Source: Aquabacter sp. L1I39 (lineage in GTDB: Bacteria > Pseudomonadota > Alphaproteobacteria > Rhizobiales > Xanthobacteraceae). Taken from it: a stretch of DNA of 64,000 nucleotides. This document shows, in pieces, positions 17,293 through 25,561 of this stretch. Position 1 is the first letter of the stretch; each line of letters begins with the position of its first letter. Below the pieces are notes generated by a model, which made no database searches, was not told the origin of the DNA, and saw only the letters and a program-made list of their open reading frames with translations. The translations under genes were made by a program, and so were the position numbers. The DNA lies in contig NZ_CP072392.1 in the NCBI RefSeq assembly GCF_017742835.1, positions 3,991,695-4,055,694 of the forward strand, written 5' to 3'.

Positions 17293-18162
17293 TCAGCCCC
17301 TCACCTTTTCCATGTCGCCGAACAGTCCGCCGGGACGGAACAGCAGGAAGGCGAGCAGCAGTACGAAGGCGATGGCGTTCTTGTAGCCGGAGCTCACATA
17401 GCCCGCCGCGAAGGCTTCGAGAATGCCGAGCAGGATGCCGCCGAGCGCTGCGCCGATAGGACCGCCGAAGCCGCCCACGATGCACGCCACGAAGCCCTTG
17501 ATGCCCAGTTGGAGGCCGCTGTCATATTGAGTGAGGGCGATGGGCGCGACCACGATCCCGGCAATCGCCCCGAGCGCACCAGATACGATGAAGCTGATGA
17601 GGCTCATGGTGCCCACGCGGATTCCCACGAGGCCGGCTGCGAAGGGGTTGATGGCGCAGGCCCGGAACATCTGGCCGAGAAACGTCTTCCGGAACAGCAG
17701 TTCGAGTGCGATCATGGCGGCGAGCGCAGTCCCGATCACCCACAGGGCCTGCGGCGCGATGGTGGCGCCACCGATGCGCAAGGGAGCATCGCCGGAGAAG
17801 GCCGGCATGGGCTGAGCGTCGGTTCCCCAGACGAGGGCGGCGACACCATGCAGGATGACGCCAATGCCGATGGTGACGATGATGCCCCGGACGACATCCG
17901 AACGCACCGGCCGGATCGCCGTCCGTTCGATCACCGCCGCCACAAGGCAGGTCGCGATCACGGCAAGCAGCACGGCAAGCGGGAGCGGCACCCCGAAGGC
18001 CAGCAGCGTGATGGCGGACATGGCGCCCACCATGGCGAAATCGCCTTGGGCAAAGTTCACGATGCCGGTCACGTTGTAGATGCACGTGAATCCCACCCCG
18101 ATGAGCCCGTAGATGCTGCCGACCACGATGCCGCTGAGCAGGAACTGAAGCGCGTCCGTCAT
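17293..18162 (-). CDS. Branched-chain amino acid-type ABC permease (LivH-like)
   Basis: A 289-residue permease. LivH signatures are GSIYGLIGVGFTCIYNVTGIVNFAQGDFAMVGA at the N-terminus and VACIVGGFGGPIGAALGGILLGILEAF near residue 230, the EAA-like loop. It has about eight membrane spans. It follows the unrecognised 205-residue gene after 31 bases and precedes LivM by one base. With the fused ATPase and the LivK-like protein it completes a HAAT-type importer. Confidence 0.92.
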   Translation of the reverse strand: MTDALQFLLSGIVVGSIYGLIGVGFTCIYNVTGIVNFAQGDFAMVGAMSAITLLAFGVPLPLAVLLAVIATCLVAAVIERTAIRPVRSDVVRGIIVTIGIGVILHGVAALVWGTDAQPMPAFSGDAPLRIGGATIAPQALWVIGTALAAMIALELLFRKTFLGQMFRACAINPFAAGLVGIRVGTMSLISFIVSGALGAIAGIVVAPIALTQYDSGLQLGIKGFVACIVGGFGGPIGAALGGILLGILEAFAAGYVSSGYKNAIAFVLLLAFLLFRPGGLFGDMEKVRG

Positions 18163-18193
18163 GTCCGATCCTCCGCTGATGGCACGGCCGCGC

Positions 18194-18811
18194 CTAGGTT
18201 CGGACCCAGGTTTCCGAGAAGGCCAGGAATGCCGAGCTTTTCACCGTGTCGGCGCAATTGCGGGTCGTGACGGAGCCCTTCAGGGGGCGGCCGTTGATGG
18301 TTACGCCCGCATCGGGCGCATCCAGGAAGACGCTGTACATTTCGTGCGCCTTGGTGGGTCCCTTTTCGGGCGGCATGTCCACCGCATAGGGCGCGGTAAG
18401 GTTGTTCCAGGTGGCGACCACCTCGAACTGCTCTGACCGGACGATCTCGCGGTAGGTGGAGCGGGTGTCGCCCTCCCGCCGCACCGCGATGGCCGACAGA
18501 TAGCTCAAGGCCTCAATCCCCGGCGACACGCGGAAGGCTGCGAACTTGGAGAAGAAGTCTGCCACCAGGTAGCGCGCGAGTTCTTCATTGTCCGAGATGC
18601 AGAAATTGGCCACGTCCGGCAGGCCCTGCGCGGTGTTCGGCTGATCCAGCACCACGATCCCGCTGCCCAGGCCATAGGGTGAATAGACGATGCGGAAGAA
18701 GCACATGAGCCCGGTCCAGGGACCATCGGGCTGTTCTTTCAGATAGATTCCGGGATTTTCGCCGCTCCAGTCGATGGGGCCGGGTTGGATCGGATGCTTG
18801 GTCACGGGCAA
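18194..18811 (-). CDS. Unrecognised 205-residue protein linked to the Rieske oxygenase
   Basis: I do not recognise a family. It is soluble, with no signal peptide or membrane segment, no cysteine-rich cluster and only two cysteines. Segments such as DNEELARYLVADFFSKFAAF and EQFEVVATWNNLTAPYAVDMPP look globular. It lies 27 bases after the Rieske oxygenase gene and 31 bases before the LivH gene, so it is the second gene of the operon. By position it could be a beta or accessory subunit. However, it lacks the SnoaL-like pattern of ring-hydroxylating dioxygenase beta subunits. The start ATG at 18811 is the only plausible one with full coverage. Confidence 0.75.
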   Translation of the reverse strand: MPVTKHPIQPGPIDWSGENPGIYLKEQPDGPWTGLMCFFRIVYSPYGLGSGIVVLDQPNTAQGLPDVANFCISDNEELARYLVADFFSKFAAFRVSPGIEALSYLSAIAVRREGDTRSTYREIVRSEQFEVVATWNNLTAPYAVDMPPEKGPTKAHEMYSVFLDAPDAGVTINGRPLKGSVTTRNCADTVKSSAFLAFSETWVRT

Positions 18812-18838
18812 ATCCTTGTGCTGAAAAGCGGGCGCGGT

Positions 18839-20203
18839 TCACTCTGCCGCGCGCGGCAGAAGGGAGCGCTGATAGTCGAGCAGCTTGCTGCGGACAGCTT
18901 CGAGCCGGTCGTCGCCGTCGTGATGGTCTCCCTCGACCACGATCTCCGTCACCCGCCGGCCGACCTCCTCCAGCAGTTCCAGGTCATCGACACCTTCCAG
19001 AGGGGGAAGGTCGAGAACCGTGTCGTGGCAATAAGTGGGGATGAGGCCGTTGGACCTGTGCCGCGACAGCGGGATGTCCTCGCCGGTCGCCAGGCGCCGG
19101 ATGTCGCGGCGCAGGAGCTTGCGGAACAGCACCACGCCCTTGTCGCAATAAGTCAGGTGTTCCAGCGCATGGATGGCGATGGGCCGCTGGGTGACGATGG
19201 CGTCGTAATCACCGGGGAGGCGCTGGCGCTCCTCGAAGCTGCCGCCGGCACCCTGGCCGTAGAAATCGACCGATCCGGGGCCACACTGGTCCTCGCGGGC
19301 GATGCCGCGCGGGTCCACCTCCGGGTGGAAATGGCGCCAGCCGATCACCTTGCAGGTGCGGTTGTCGATGGGCGTGGTCCAGCGCGTGATCCCCACACGG
19401 CCGAACTGCTTGGCCTCCTGTCCATCCTCCCAGATGTGTCCCACCTGGGCCAGGTTCGGCATCAGGATGTCATTGGAACGGACCCAGACCTTGTCCTTCC
19501 AGCGGCGGGTGGTGACGTAGATCATGCCCGTGGGCGTCTCTACGAAATCCATCACGGGGAGCTCACCCCATGTATCGGAGAAGTGGGAGAAGGTCACGCG
19601 AGTATGCAGGAACACCGCATGCGCCGGGTCCATCACGTTTTCCTGCACCTGCAACCAGTTGCAGGGATAGCTGACCGAATAGGGCACCAGCTTGTCGCCC
19701 GGATATTCATAGGAATCATAGACCGGGAAGTCTGGCATCGTCTCCACGGGGCCGAAATAGCCGAAGACGAGCCCCTTATATTCCCGTGCCGGATAGGCTC
19801 CGTGATAGAGGCGGTCCTTCAACGTGCTGCCGGGCGGGTCGCCGGGCGTCTCCAGGACCTTTCCGTCCATGCCGAACAGCCAGCCATGATAGCAGCAGCG
19901 CAGGCCGCATTCGGTGGGCAGGCCGAATTCCAGAGACGTCCCACGGTGGGGACAATGGCGATCAAGAATGCCGTACTCACCGCTGGTGTTCCGGAAGACC
20001 ACCAGGTCTTCACCGAACATGCGCACGCCCAGCGGGACATCTGTAACTTCGCAGGTCAGCGCCACGGGCTGCCAGTAACGCCGGAGCAGTTCACCGCCCG
20101 GGGAGCCCTTTTCCACATGGGTGAGCTCGGCATTTTCCTCCGGAATCGGGCCGTTCAGATAGCCAGCGAAGGGCTTGGAGAGAAACTGCTTTTGGATCGC
20201 CAT
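18839..20203 (-). CDS. Rieske non-haem iron oxygenase, catalytic (alpha) subunit
   Basis: A 454-residue oxygenase. The Rieske 2Fe-2S site is CPHRG and CCYHGW (Cys-x-His, 16 residues, Cys-x2-His) at about residues 83-105. The mononuclear iron site is ENVMDPAHAVFLH (Asp-x2-His-x4-His, about residue 190). The bridging Asp is in this block, as in phthalate- and vanillate-type oxygenases. It would hydroxylate or demethylate an imported aromatic or heterocyclic substrate, using electrons from the reductase at 11064-12092. It is the promoter-proximal gene of the leftward operon and is divergent from a LysR gene. Confidence 0.92.
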   Translation of the reverse strand: MAIQKQFLSKPFAGYLNGPIPEENAELTHVEKGSPGGELLRRYWQPVALTCEVTDVPLGVRMFGEDLVVFRNTSGEYGILDRHCPHRGTSLEFGLPTECGLRCCYHGWLFGMDGKVLETPGDPPGSTLKDRLYHGAYPAREYKGLVFGYFGPVETMPDFPVYDSYEYPGDKLVPYSVSYPCNWLQVQENVMDPAHAVFLHTRVTFSHFSDTWGELPVMDFVETPTGMIYVTTRRWKDKVWVRSNDILMPNLAQVGHIWEDGQEAKQFGRVGITRWTTPIDNRTCKVIGWRHFHPEVDPRGIAREDQCGPGSVDFYGQGAGGSFEERQRLPGDYDAIVTQRPIAIHALEHLTYCDKGVVLFRKLLRRDIRRLATGEDIPLSRHRSNGLIPTYCHDTVLDLPPLEGVDDLELLEEVGRRVTEIVVEGDHHDGDDRLEAVRSKLLDYQRSLLPRAAE

Positions 20204-20305
20204 GGGGCAATTCTCCGTGGGCTGCGGAGGAGGAGTAGCGTCCTTTCCGGAGCGGCTCCGCTCGATGTGGGACGAGAATTGCGCCGGCTCCTGAGATTGG
20301 CAAAT

Positions 20306-20342
20306 CGAATTAATACGATTACAAATTCAATAAATACGAATT
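20306..20342. promoter_or_regulatory. AT-rich LysR-type operator candidate between oxygenase and regulator
   Basis: The 328-base gap between the divergent genes contains an AT-rich core in GC-rich surroundings. AATACGA occurs at 20312-20318 and again at 20333-20339, exactly 21 bases (two helical turns) apart. CGAATT occurs at 20306-20311 and 20337-20342. A TTGACA lies at 20349-20354, but no good -10 box follows it at the right distance on the + strand. This is the expected place for LysR control of both genes. Confidence 0.5.
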
Positions 20343-20531
20343 TAACTCTTGACATAAATTGTGCTGTGCGGCGCGGGTTTGAGCATATGCGAGATGGGTG
20401 CGCGGAGTTTTTGCCATCTGCTGGATTTATAGGCTCAGAGTGCATGCTCTTCGCGCAGTCATGGGGCGGGGCGACCACCGCCTGTCCAGGAGATGGGCAA
20501 TCACAAGAGGTCGCCATTTGGGGAGGCAGGC

Positions 20532-21476
20532 ATGAGTGAAAGCCAGGATGCCTGGCGTGACGTGCCCAATCTCAGCCTTCGCCAGCTGGCCTATTTTCTG
20601 ACGACCGCGAACCATCTGAGCGTGCTGCGGGCCTCGGAGACGCTGAATGTGTCACCTTCGTCCGTCTCCACCGCCATCTCGCAGATGGAACGCACGCTGG
20701 GGTTGAAGCTGTTCACCCGCCGACATGCCCGCGGCATGCTCTTGACGCCCGCCGGACGCGACCTCGCGGTCCATGCCCGCAGCATCCTGCTGCATGTGCG
20801 GGAAATCGAGACGATGGGGGAACGGGGCGGATCGCGCGCCGCCATTCGCCTCTCCATCGGTTGTCTGAATACGTTTGCGCCCTACCTCGTCCCGAAGCTG
20901 ATGCAGGAGGTGGAGCGGGAGCACCCCAAGATCCAGGTTCGCTGGCACGAGGACAGCCACGACGGGCTGCTGGAGAGCCTTCACAGCGGCGCGCTCGACC
21001 TCGCGATCCTCTACGACTATGACCTGCCCACCACGGTGCAGGCCGTCGCCTTGCGCAGCATGCCCGTTCAGCTCGTCGTTCCGGCGGGACACGCCATCCT
21101 TCAGCGGGAGCGGCCGCGCCTGTCGCACATGGTCAAAGAACCTTTCATCCTGCTCGATATGCCCAAGACGCGGGACTATTTCCTCTCCATTTTCGCTGCC
21201 GAGGGGCTTGAGCCGCGCATCGCCTATCGCACCGGTTCGTTCGAGATGCTGCGGAGCATGGTGGCCAATGGCTTCGGCTATACGGTCCTCAACTTCTCGC
21301 CACCCTATCTGGCTGAGGACCACGGACGGCTCGCCTCTCGCCCTCTCGATGGCCCTTTTCGCGCCCAGGAACTGGTGCTGGCACGCCTCTATCGCGTTCG
21401 TCCGCCCTCCCGCCTTGAGCAATTGGTGCTGACCATGCGTGCGTGCGTTGCGACATTGAGAGCTTCAACCGAATAG
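20532..21476 (+). CDS. LysR-family transcriptional regulator
   Basis: A 314-residue regulator. The N-terminal winged helix-turn-helix reads LSLRQLAYFLTTANHLSVLRASETLNVSPSSVSTAISQMERTLGLKLFTRR (about residues 12-62). The rest is a periplasmic-binding-like effector domain (RLSIGCLNTFAPYLVPKLM, LDLAILYDYDLP). The ATG at 20532 follows GGGAGG. An ATG 13 codons upstream has no good site. The orientation, head to head with the Rieske oxygenase gene, makes it the likely regulator of that operon, responding to substrate. Confidence 0.92.
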   Translation: MSESQDAWRDVPNLSLRQLAYFLTTANHLSVLRASETLNVSPSSVSTAISQMERTLGLKLFTRRHARGMLLTPAGRDLAVHARSILLHVREIETMGERGGSRAAIRLSIGCLNTFAPYLVPKLMQEVEREHPKIQVRWHEDSHDGLLESLHSGALDLAILYDYDLPTTVQAVALRSMPVQLVVPAGHAILQRERPRLSHMVKEPFILLDMPKTRDYFLSIFAAEGLEPRIAYRTGSFEMLRSMVANGFGYTVLNFSPPYLAEDHGRLASRPLDGPFRAQELVLARLYRVRPPSRLEQLVLTMRACVATLRASTE

Positions 21477-21521
21477 GGCGGGGCGATCGGCGAAGTCAGG
21501 CGTTCGCCATGGGGGCACGCA

Positions 21522-22268
21522 TCAGACCTCCTGGGGCTGCAGGGGCTCCAGCAGTTCTGCAATATCGCGTGCCCCTCCCCGGCCGATCGCCGCAAACGCG
21601 ATGCCCAGCCGGCGCGCGCCTTCGCCATCCGTGGCCGGATTGTCGCCGATAAGAATGCTGCGGTCCGCACGCGAGCCCGTCTTCCGGAGTGCGATGTCGA
21701 ACAGCGCCGCTTCTGGCTTGCCAATCACCTGGTAGCGAAGGCCGGGCAGGCAAGTGATGATGGCCGCCAGCAGCGCCCCTGTCTCGGGCACGAGCCCCCC
21801 CTCGGCAGAAGGATGGGTGGCGTCGATATTCGCCACCACAAGCCGCGCCCCGGCGCGCAGCAACCCCACCACATGTTCAAGACGGGCATAGCTAAAGGCG
21901 ATATCGCGCGTGAGCAGGACCATGTCTGGGTCGCGCTCCACCAGCACCAGCCCCTGCCCCCGCGCATAAGCGGCCAGTTGCGCGGACCCGCATAGTGTCA
22001 CCCGCGCACCTAGCGCATGGGCCGCGATCTGGTCGACCGCTGTCGCGCCCGCCAGCACGATCCGCTCCGGTGGGATGGGCAGGCCCAGGCGCGCGAGGTG
22101 CGCGCCCAGGGTTTGGGGCGTGTCGGTGGAATTGTTCGACACCGCGACCAAGCGGGCCCCGAAGCGCGACACCAGTTCGCGCGCCCCGGGAAGCACCCTC
22201 TCTCCCGCCAGCAGACAGCCGTCAATGTCACAGAGGATCGCCTCGTACCGATCGAGTGCGAGGCTCAT
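21522..22268 (-). CDS. HAD-superfamily phosphatase (subfamily IIA, NagD-like)
   Basis: A 248-residue phosphatase with the four HAD motifs: DIDGCLL (DxDG nucleophile, about residues 14-20), SNNST (motif II, about 44), the lysine in GKPEAALFDIA (motif III, about 182) and GDNPATDGEGARRLG (motif IV, about 206). The C2-type cap between motifs II and III places it in the NagD/AraL group, which dephosphorylates sugar and glycerol phosphates. It overlaps the metallophosphoesterase gene by ATGA and ends the importer operon. That suggests it removes phosphate from the product of the phosphodiesterase, for example a glycerol phosphate. A small 6-bp inverted repeat (21489-21508) lies between it and the convergent LysR gene. 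Confidence 0.88.
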   Translation of the reverse strand: MSLALDRYEAILCDIDGCLLAGERVLPGARELVSRFGARLVAVSNNSTDTPQTLGAHLARLGLPIPPERIVLAGATAVDQIAAHALGARVTLCGSAQLAAYARGQGLVLVERDPDMVLLTRDIAFSYARLEHVVGLLRAGARLVVANIDATHPSAEGGLVPETGALLAAIITCLPGLRYQVIGKPEAALFDIALRKTGSRADRSILIGDNPATDGEGARRLGIAFAAIGRGGARDIAELLEPLQPQEV

Positions 22269-23107
22269 TCGAATCGTCCTTCCACCGCCGTTTCATCGTG
22301 CAGCCAGAAGTGCGGGCCGTCATAAAGAAACGACCGGTGATGGACCGTGAGTGCCTCGGGCGAGACACGGACCAGCGCATAGTCTGGCGCCTCGAGGGTG
22401 CCTGGGATCTGGTCGGGCGCCTCGAAGTCGAAGCCCACCTGATGCATGAGTGAGCGCTGAATATAATAGGGTACCCCGCGCCACAGGCCGAAAATCGGCC
22501 GGTGGACGTGGCCGTGGAACATGGCGTCCGGACGGCGCCCGACCCGCTCGAACACGGCCCATTGGGCTTCGGCATCGCGCATGATGTAGCGATCCATGGA
22601 GCGTACGCCCACCTTGCCGCTGTGGTGGTGCTGGAACAGCAAGAGTGGCCGGTCCTCGGGGGCCTCGCGCAAAGCCCGCTCCAGGAATTCCAGCCGCTTG
22701 ACGCATAGCGTGCCGACGTGGGTCTGCCCGTCCTCATCCAGGGTGTCGAGGGTCAGGATGCTGGCCGCCGGAAAGATCCGCAGCGCCTGAACGAAGCCGT
22801 TGCCGTCATCGTCGGCATCGGGGAAGACCGTCCGGAACGGCCCACGCCGGTCATGGTTGCCGAGCATGAGGATCGCCGGCGCTTTCAGGCGCGCGAGGCC
22901 ACCCGCCAGGTTCTCATAGGCCTCGGCTTCCCCCAGATCAGCCAAGTCGCCAGCAAACAGGACGAAGGCAAGATCCGGATGATCCCGGTTGATCACGTCG
23001 ATGGCGGCGTCCAGGCGGACGCGCGGGTCGATGCCGTAGAGCGTGTGGCCCGGTGGGCCGAAATGGGCATCGGTCAGGATGGCGAACGCGAGGTCGTGGC
23101 CGCTCAT
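22265..23107 (-). CDS. Calcineurin-like metallophosphoesterase (CpdA/GpdQ-like)
   Basis: A roughly 280-residue phosphodiesterase with all five metal-binding motifs: LTDAHFG (Asp-x-His), FAGDLADLG (GDxxD), LGNHDRR (GNHD), FQHHHSG (His) and MFHGHVHRPIFG (GHxH). This is the class III cyclic-nucleotide or glycerophosphodiester phosphodiesterase pattern. Two starts are close: ATG 23107 (MSGHD) and ATG 23116 (MPTMSGHD). The single GGGAG is 11 and 2 bases away respectively, and I use the former. It sits between the importer's binding protein and the HAD phosphatase, which argues for phosphodiester catabolism rather than cAMP signalling. Confidence 0.87.
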   Translation of the reverse strand: MSGHDLAFAILTDAHFGPPGHTLYGIDPRVRLDAAIDVINRDHPDLAFVLFAGDLADLGEAEAYENLAGGLARLKAPAILMLGNHDRRGPFRTVFPDADDDGNGFVQALRIFPAASILTLDTLDEDGQTHVGTLCVKRLEFLERALREAPEDRPLLLFQHHHSGKVGVRSMDRYIMRDAEAQWAVFERVGRRPDAMFHGHVHRPIFGLWRGVPYYIQRSLMHQVGFDFEAPDQIPGTLEAPDYALVRVSPEALTVHHRSFLYDGPHFWLHDETAVEGRFE

Positions 23108-23162
23108 GGTCGGCATTGCTCCCTGTCGGAGGGTATGACTTTGGACCTGAAACCGCACCAAC

Positions 23163-23189
23163 GGGGAGCCGCCCTTCCAGGCGGCCCCC
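23163..23189 (-). promoter_or_regulatory. Intercistronic hairpin after the binding-protein gene
   Basis: GCCGCC (23168-23173) pairs with GGCGGC (23180-23185) and is extended by G and C runs on both sides with one bulge, loop CTTCCA. On the - strand it lies just after the binding-protein stop and before the metallophosphoesterase gene. Such stem-loops often protect the binding-protein transcript from 3' decay or reduce read-through. No T-run follows, so complete termination is unlikely. Confidence 0.5.
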
Positions 23190-23198
23190 CGCCTGGCG

Positions 23199-24473
23199 TC
23201 ACTTGGCGAGGAGCGTGGTCACCTCGTCCTGGAGTTCGTCGCGCAGCGCCGGCATGTTGTTGGCCTTGCCGGTGACGATCGTCTCGATGCCGTCATAGAT
23301 GACTTGAGTCACGGCCAGGCCATTGGCACCCGGATAAGGCTGCCATTCCCGCAGCAGCGGCAATTCGCGCACTGCGGTCTCCTTGTTGGGGTTCTGCTTG
23401 TAGAAGTCCGCCAGGATCAACTCGTTGGCGGCCTTGTTCGGCGGCATGTAGCCGGTTGTGCGGGCGACATCCGCCGCGCCCTCGCCCGAGGTGATGTATT
23501 TGAGCCACTTCCACGCGGCCTCCACCTTCTTGGGATCCTTCGAAGTGGTCACGAGCATGGCGGCATTGCCGCCGGCCGGCAGGCCCTTGGGGCCGGAAGG
23601 CTCAAGGCCTGGGAATTCGTGGGTCACCAAGGTCCAGTTGCCCTTGGAGCGCTCCACCGCGCCGAGTTCGGAAGTGGAGGTGAAGTACATGGCCACCTGC
23701 CCCGCAGCGAAGGCCTTCTGCGCCTCGGCGAGGGAGTAATTGGGCATGGAGCAGCCGCGGAACAGCTTCTTCATGGTCTCAAGCGCGGTAAGGCCGGCAT
23801 TGCTGGCGAGATTGAACTTGCCGTTCTTCATCAGGGGCTCGCCCTGGGTCCACATCAGGGCCTGGAGGAACCAGTTGCCGGTGATGTTCCAGGTCCAGAA
23901 CATGGGGGTCTTGATGCCGGCGGTCTGGAGCTTGCCGCAGAGGCCGACAACCTCGTCCCAGGTCTTGGGCAATTGGTCGGGCGAGGTGATGCCGACCTTG
24001 GCCATCAGGTCCATATTGTAATAGCCGACCGGCAGCGACACCGCGAAGGGGAGCCCGTAGACAGCCCCGCCCGAGGTGCCGAGATCCAGCATCGCCTTGT
24101 GGTAGCCATCGCGGGCGAAATCAGGCTCTTTGCTGATGAAGGGCTCCAGCGACCGGGCGATGCCCTTGTCCACCAGGATGGCCTGGCGGTTGAGACCCTG
24201 GATGGTCACGTCGGGCAGGTTTCCCGACACAGCCTCGCGCAGGATCGTGTTGGTTCCGTCTTCATAGTCCTTGTAGGCCGCGCGCATCCGGACTTCGATG
24301 TCGGGATATTCGGCATGAAACTTGGGCAGGATCCGCTGGAAGGTCACGTCGAAGAGATACGAATAGGTATAGGCGAACTCCACGACGGTCTTTTCCTGGA
24401 CTGGAGACTGGGCTTGGGCGTTCGCCGAAAGACCAGCCGCGAGCACCACGGCAGCAGCGAGGAAGCGTTTCAC
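23199..24473 (-). CDS. ABC transporter substrate-binding protein (UgpB/family 1 sugar type)
   Basis: A 424-residue periplasmic protein. It has a signal peptide MKRFLAAAVVLAAGLSANAQA and then EKTVVEFAYTYSYLFDVTFQRILPKFHAEYPDIEVRM, the standard family-1 opening. LPDVTIQGLNRQAILVDKG and the WKWLKYITSGEGAADVA segment near residue 340 match UgpB-like glycerol-3-phosphate and oligosaccharide binders. The order ATPase, permease, permease, binding protein, phosphodiesterase, phosphatase supports a phosphorylated ligand. I cannot see a definite G3P-binding set of residues. Confidence 0.9.
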   Translation of the reverse strand: MKRFLAAAVVLAAGLSANAQAQSPVQEKTVVEFAYTYSYLFDVTFQRILPKFHAEYPDIEVRMRAAYKDYEDGTNTILREAVSGNLPDVTIQGLNRQAILVDKGIARSLEPFISKEPDFARDGYHKAMLDLGTSGGAVYGLPFAVSLPVGYYNMDLMAKVGITSPDQLPKTWDEVVGLCGKLQTAGIKTPMFWTWNITGNWFLQALMWTQGEPLMKNGKFNLASNAGLTALETMKKLFRGCSMPNYSLAEAQKAFAAGQVAMYFTSTSELGAVERSKGNWTLVTHEFPGLEPSGPKGLPAGGNAAMLVTTSKDPKKVEAAWKWLKYITSGEGAADVARTTGYMPPNKAANELILADFYKQNPNKETAVRELPLLREWQPYPGANGLAVTQVIYDGIETIVTGKANNMPALRDELQDEVTTLLAK

Positions 24474-24577
24474 GGTGTTTCTCCGTTAAGTCTTAGTCGA
24501 GAGGCTCCGTTCGGTGGCAGCCTTGGCGCTGCCCCCGTTTTCCCCTCCGCGCCGTGCGGAGGTCTCGACGCGGCCGG

Positions 24578-25561
24578 CTACTTCATGCCGGACAGCGTGA
24601 TTCCTTCGATGAAGCGTCGCTGCGCGAGCAGGAAGGCGACCACGAGTGGCGCGACGATTACCGTTGCGCTTGCCATCATCGGTCCGTACAGGCTGCCGTC
24701 ACCGCCGCCCCCCCGGAATTCGTGCAGGCCGAGCGGCGGCGTGAACAGGCTGCGGTCGCCCGTCACGACCACGCGCGGCCAGAAGTAATCGTTCCAGTGC
24801 GAAACCACCGAGAAGATGGCGAAAGCCAGCAGGGCCGGCACGGCCGCCGGCAGCATCACCTTCCAGACGATGGAGAATTCCCCCATGCCGTCCATGCGTG
24901 CGGCATCGATCAGTTCGTCCGGCACGGTCATGAAGAACTGCCGCATGAGGAAGATGCCGAAGACGGAGATGGTCCAGGGAATGACCAGCGCCGCATAGCT
25001 GTTGGTCAAACCCAGCTTCGCCAGCGCGATGTAGAGCGGCAGCGCTATGGCGTGGATCGGGATCAGAAGACAGAACAGGACCAGGCCGAATACAAGGTCG
25101 CGCCCCCAGAATTTCAGCTTGGCCAGCGCATAGGCGGCAGGCAGCGCGACCATGACCTGCAGCAGGAAGATCGAGGCGGTGACGATGATGCCGTTGAGGA
25201 GGTAGAGCAGCAAGGGGGCCTGCGAGAAGGCCGAGACATAGTTGAAGATGGCGGGCCGGGTCGCACAGGTCTCTCGGACCCCGGCAAGTATCTCCCGGCG
25301 CGCGCCCGCCTCATCGAGCCCCTCCCGCTTGTGCATGGCGGCCTCAATGGCGGCGCGGTCGGGCTCGTTGCGCTTGACGCAGTATTCGTCCGTCATCACC
25401 GCCTGCGCGCCAAAGAATCCGCCCTCGTTCCGCTCGATCTCGCCCGGTGATTTAAGGGAGGTGGAAAGCATGACGTAGAAGGGCAGCGCGACAATCAGGG
25501 CGCCGACCATCAGCATGACATGCTTCAGCGTCTCCGCCAGTGAAAAGCGATGGGCCGTCAT
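24578..25561 (-). CDS. ABC transporter permease (UgpE/MalG-like) with an extended first loop
   Basis: A 327-residue CUT1 permease, longer than the usual 270-280. Between helix 1 and helix 2 it has an added segment of about 60 residues, from GEIERNEGGFFGAQ to REILAGVRETCATRPAIFNYV, containing two cysteines. The EAA loop is ELIDAARMDGMGEFSIVWKVMLP near residue 215. The start ATG overlaps the stop of the partner permease gene (ATGA). The extra loop faces the periplasm and could contact the binding protein. Confidence 0.9.
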   Translation of the reverse strand: MTAHRFSLAETLKHVMLMVGALIVALPFYVMLSTSLKSPGEIERNEGGFFGAQAVMTDEYCVKRNEPDRAAIEAAMHKREGLDEAGARREILAGVRETCATRPAIFNYVSAFSQAPLLLYLLNGIIVTASIFLLQVMVALPAAYALAKLKFWGRDLVFGLVLFCLLIPIHAIALPLYIALAKLGLTNSYAALVIPWTISVFGIFLMRQFFMTVPDELIDAARMDGMGEFSIVWKVMLPAAVPALLAFAIFSVVSHWNDYFWPRVVVTGDRSLFTPPLGLHEFRGGGGDGSLYGPMMASATVIVAPLVVAFLLAQRRFIEGITLSGMK

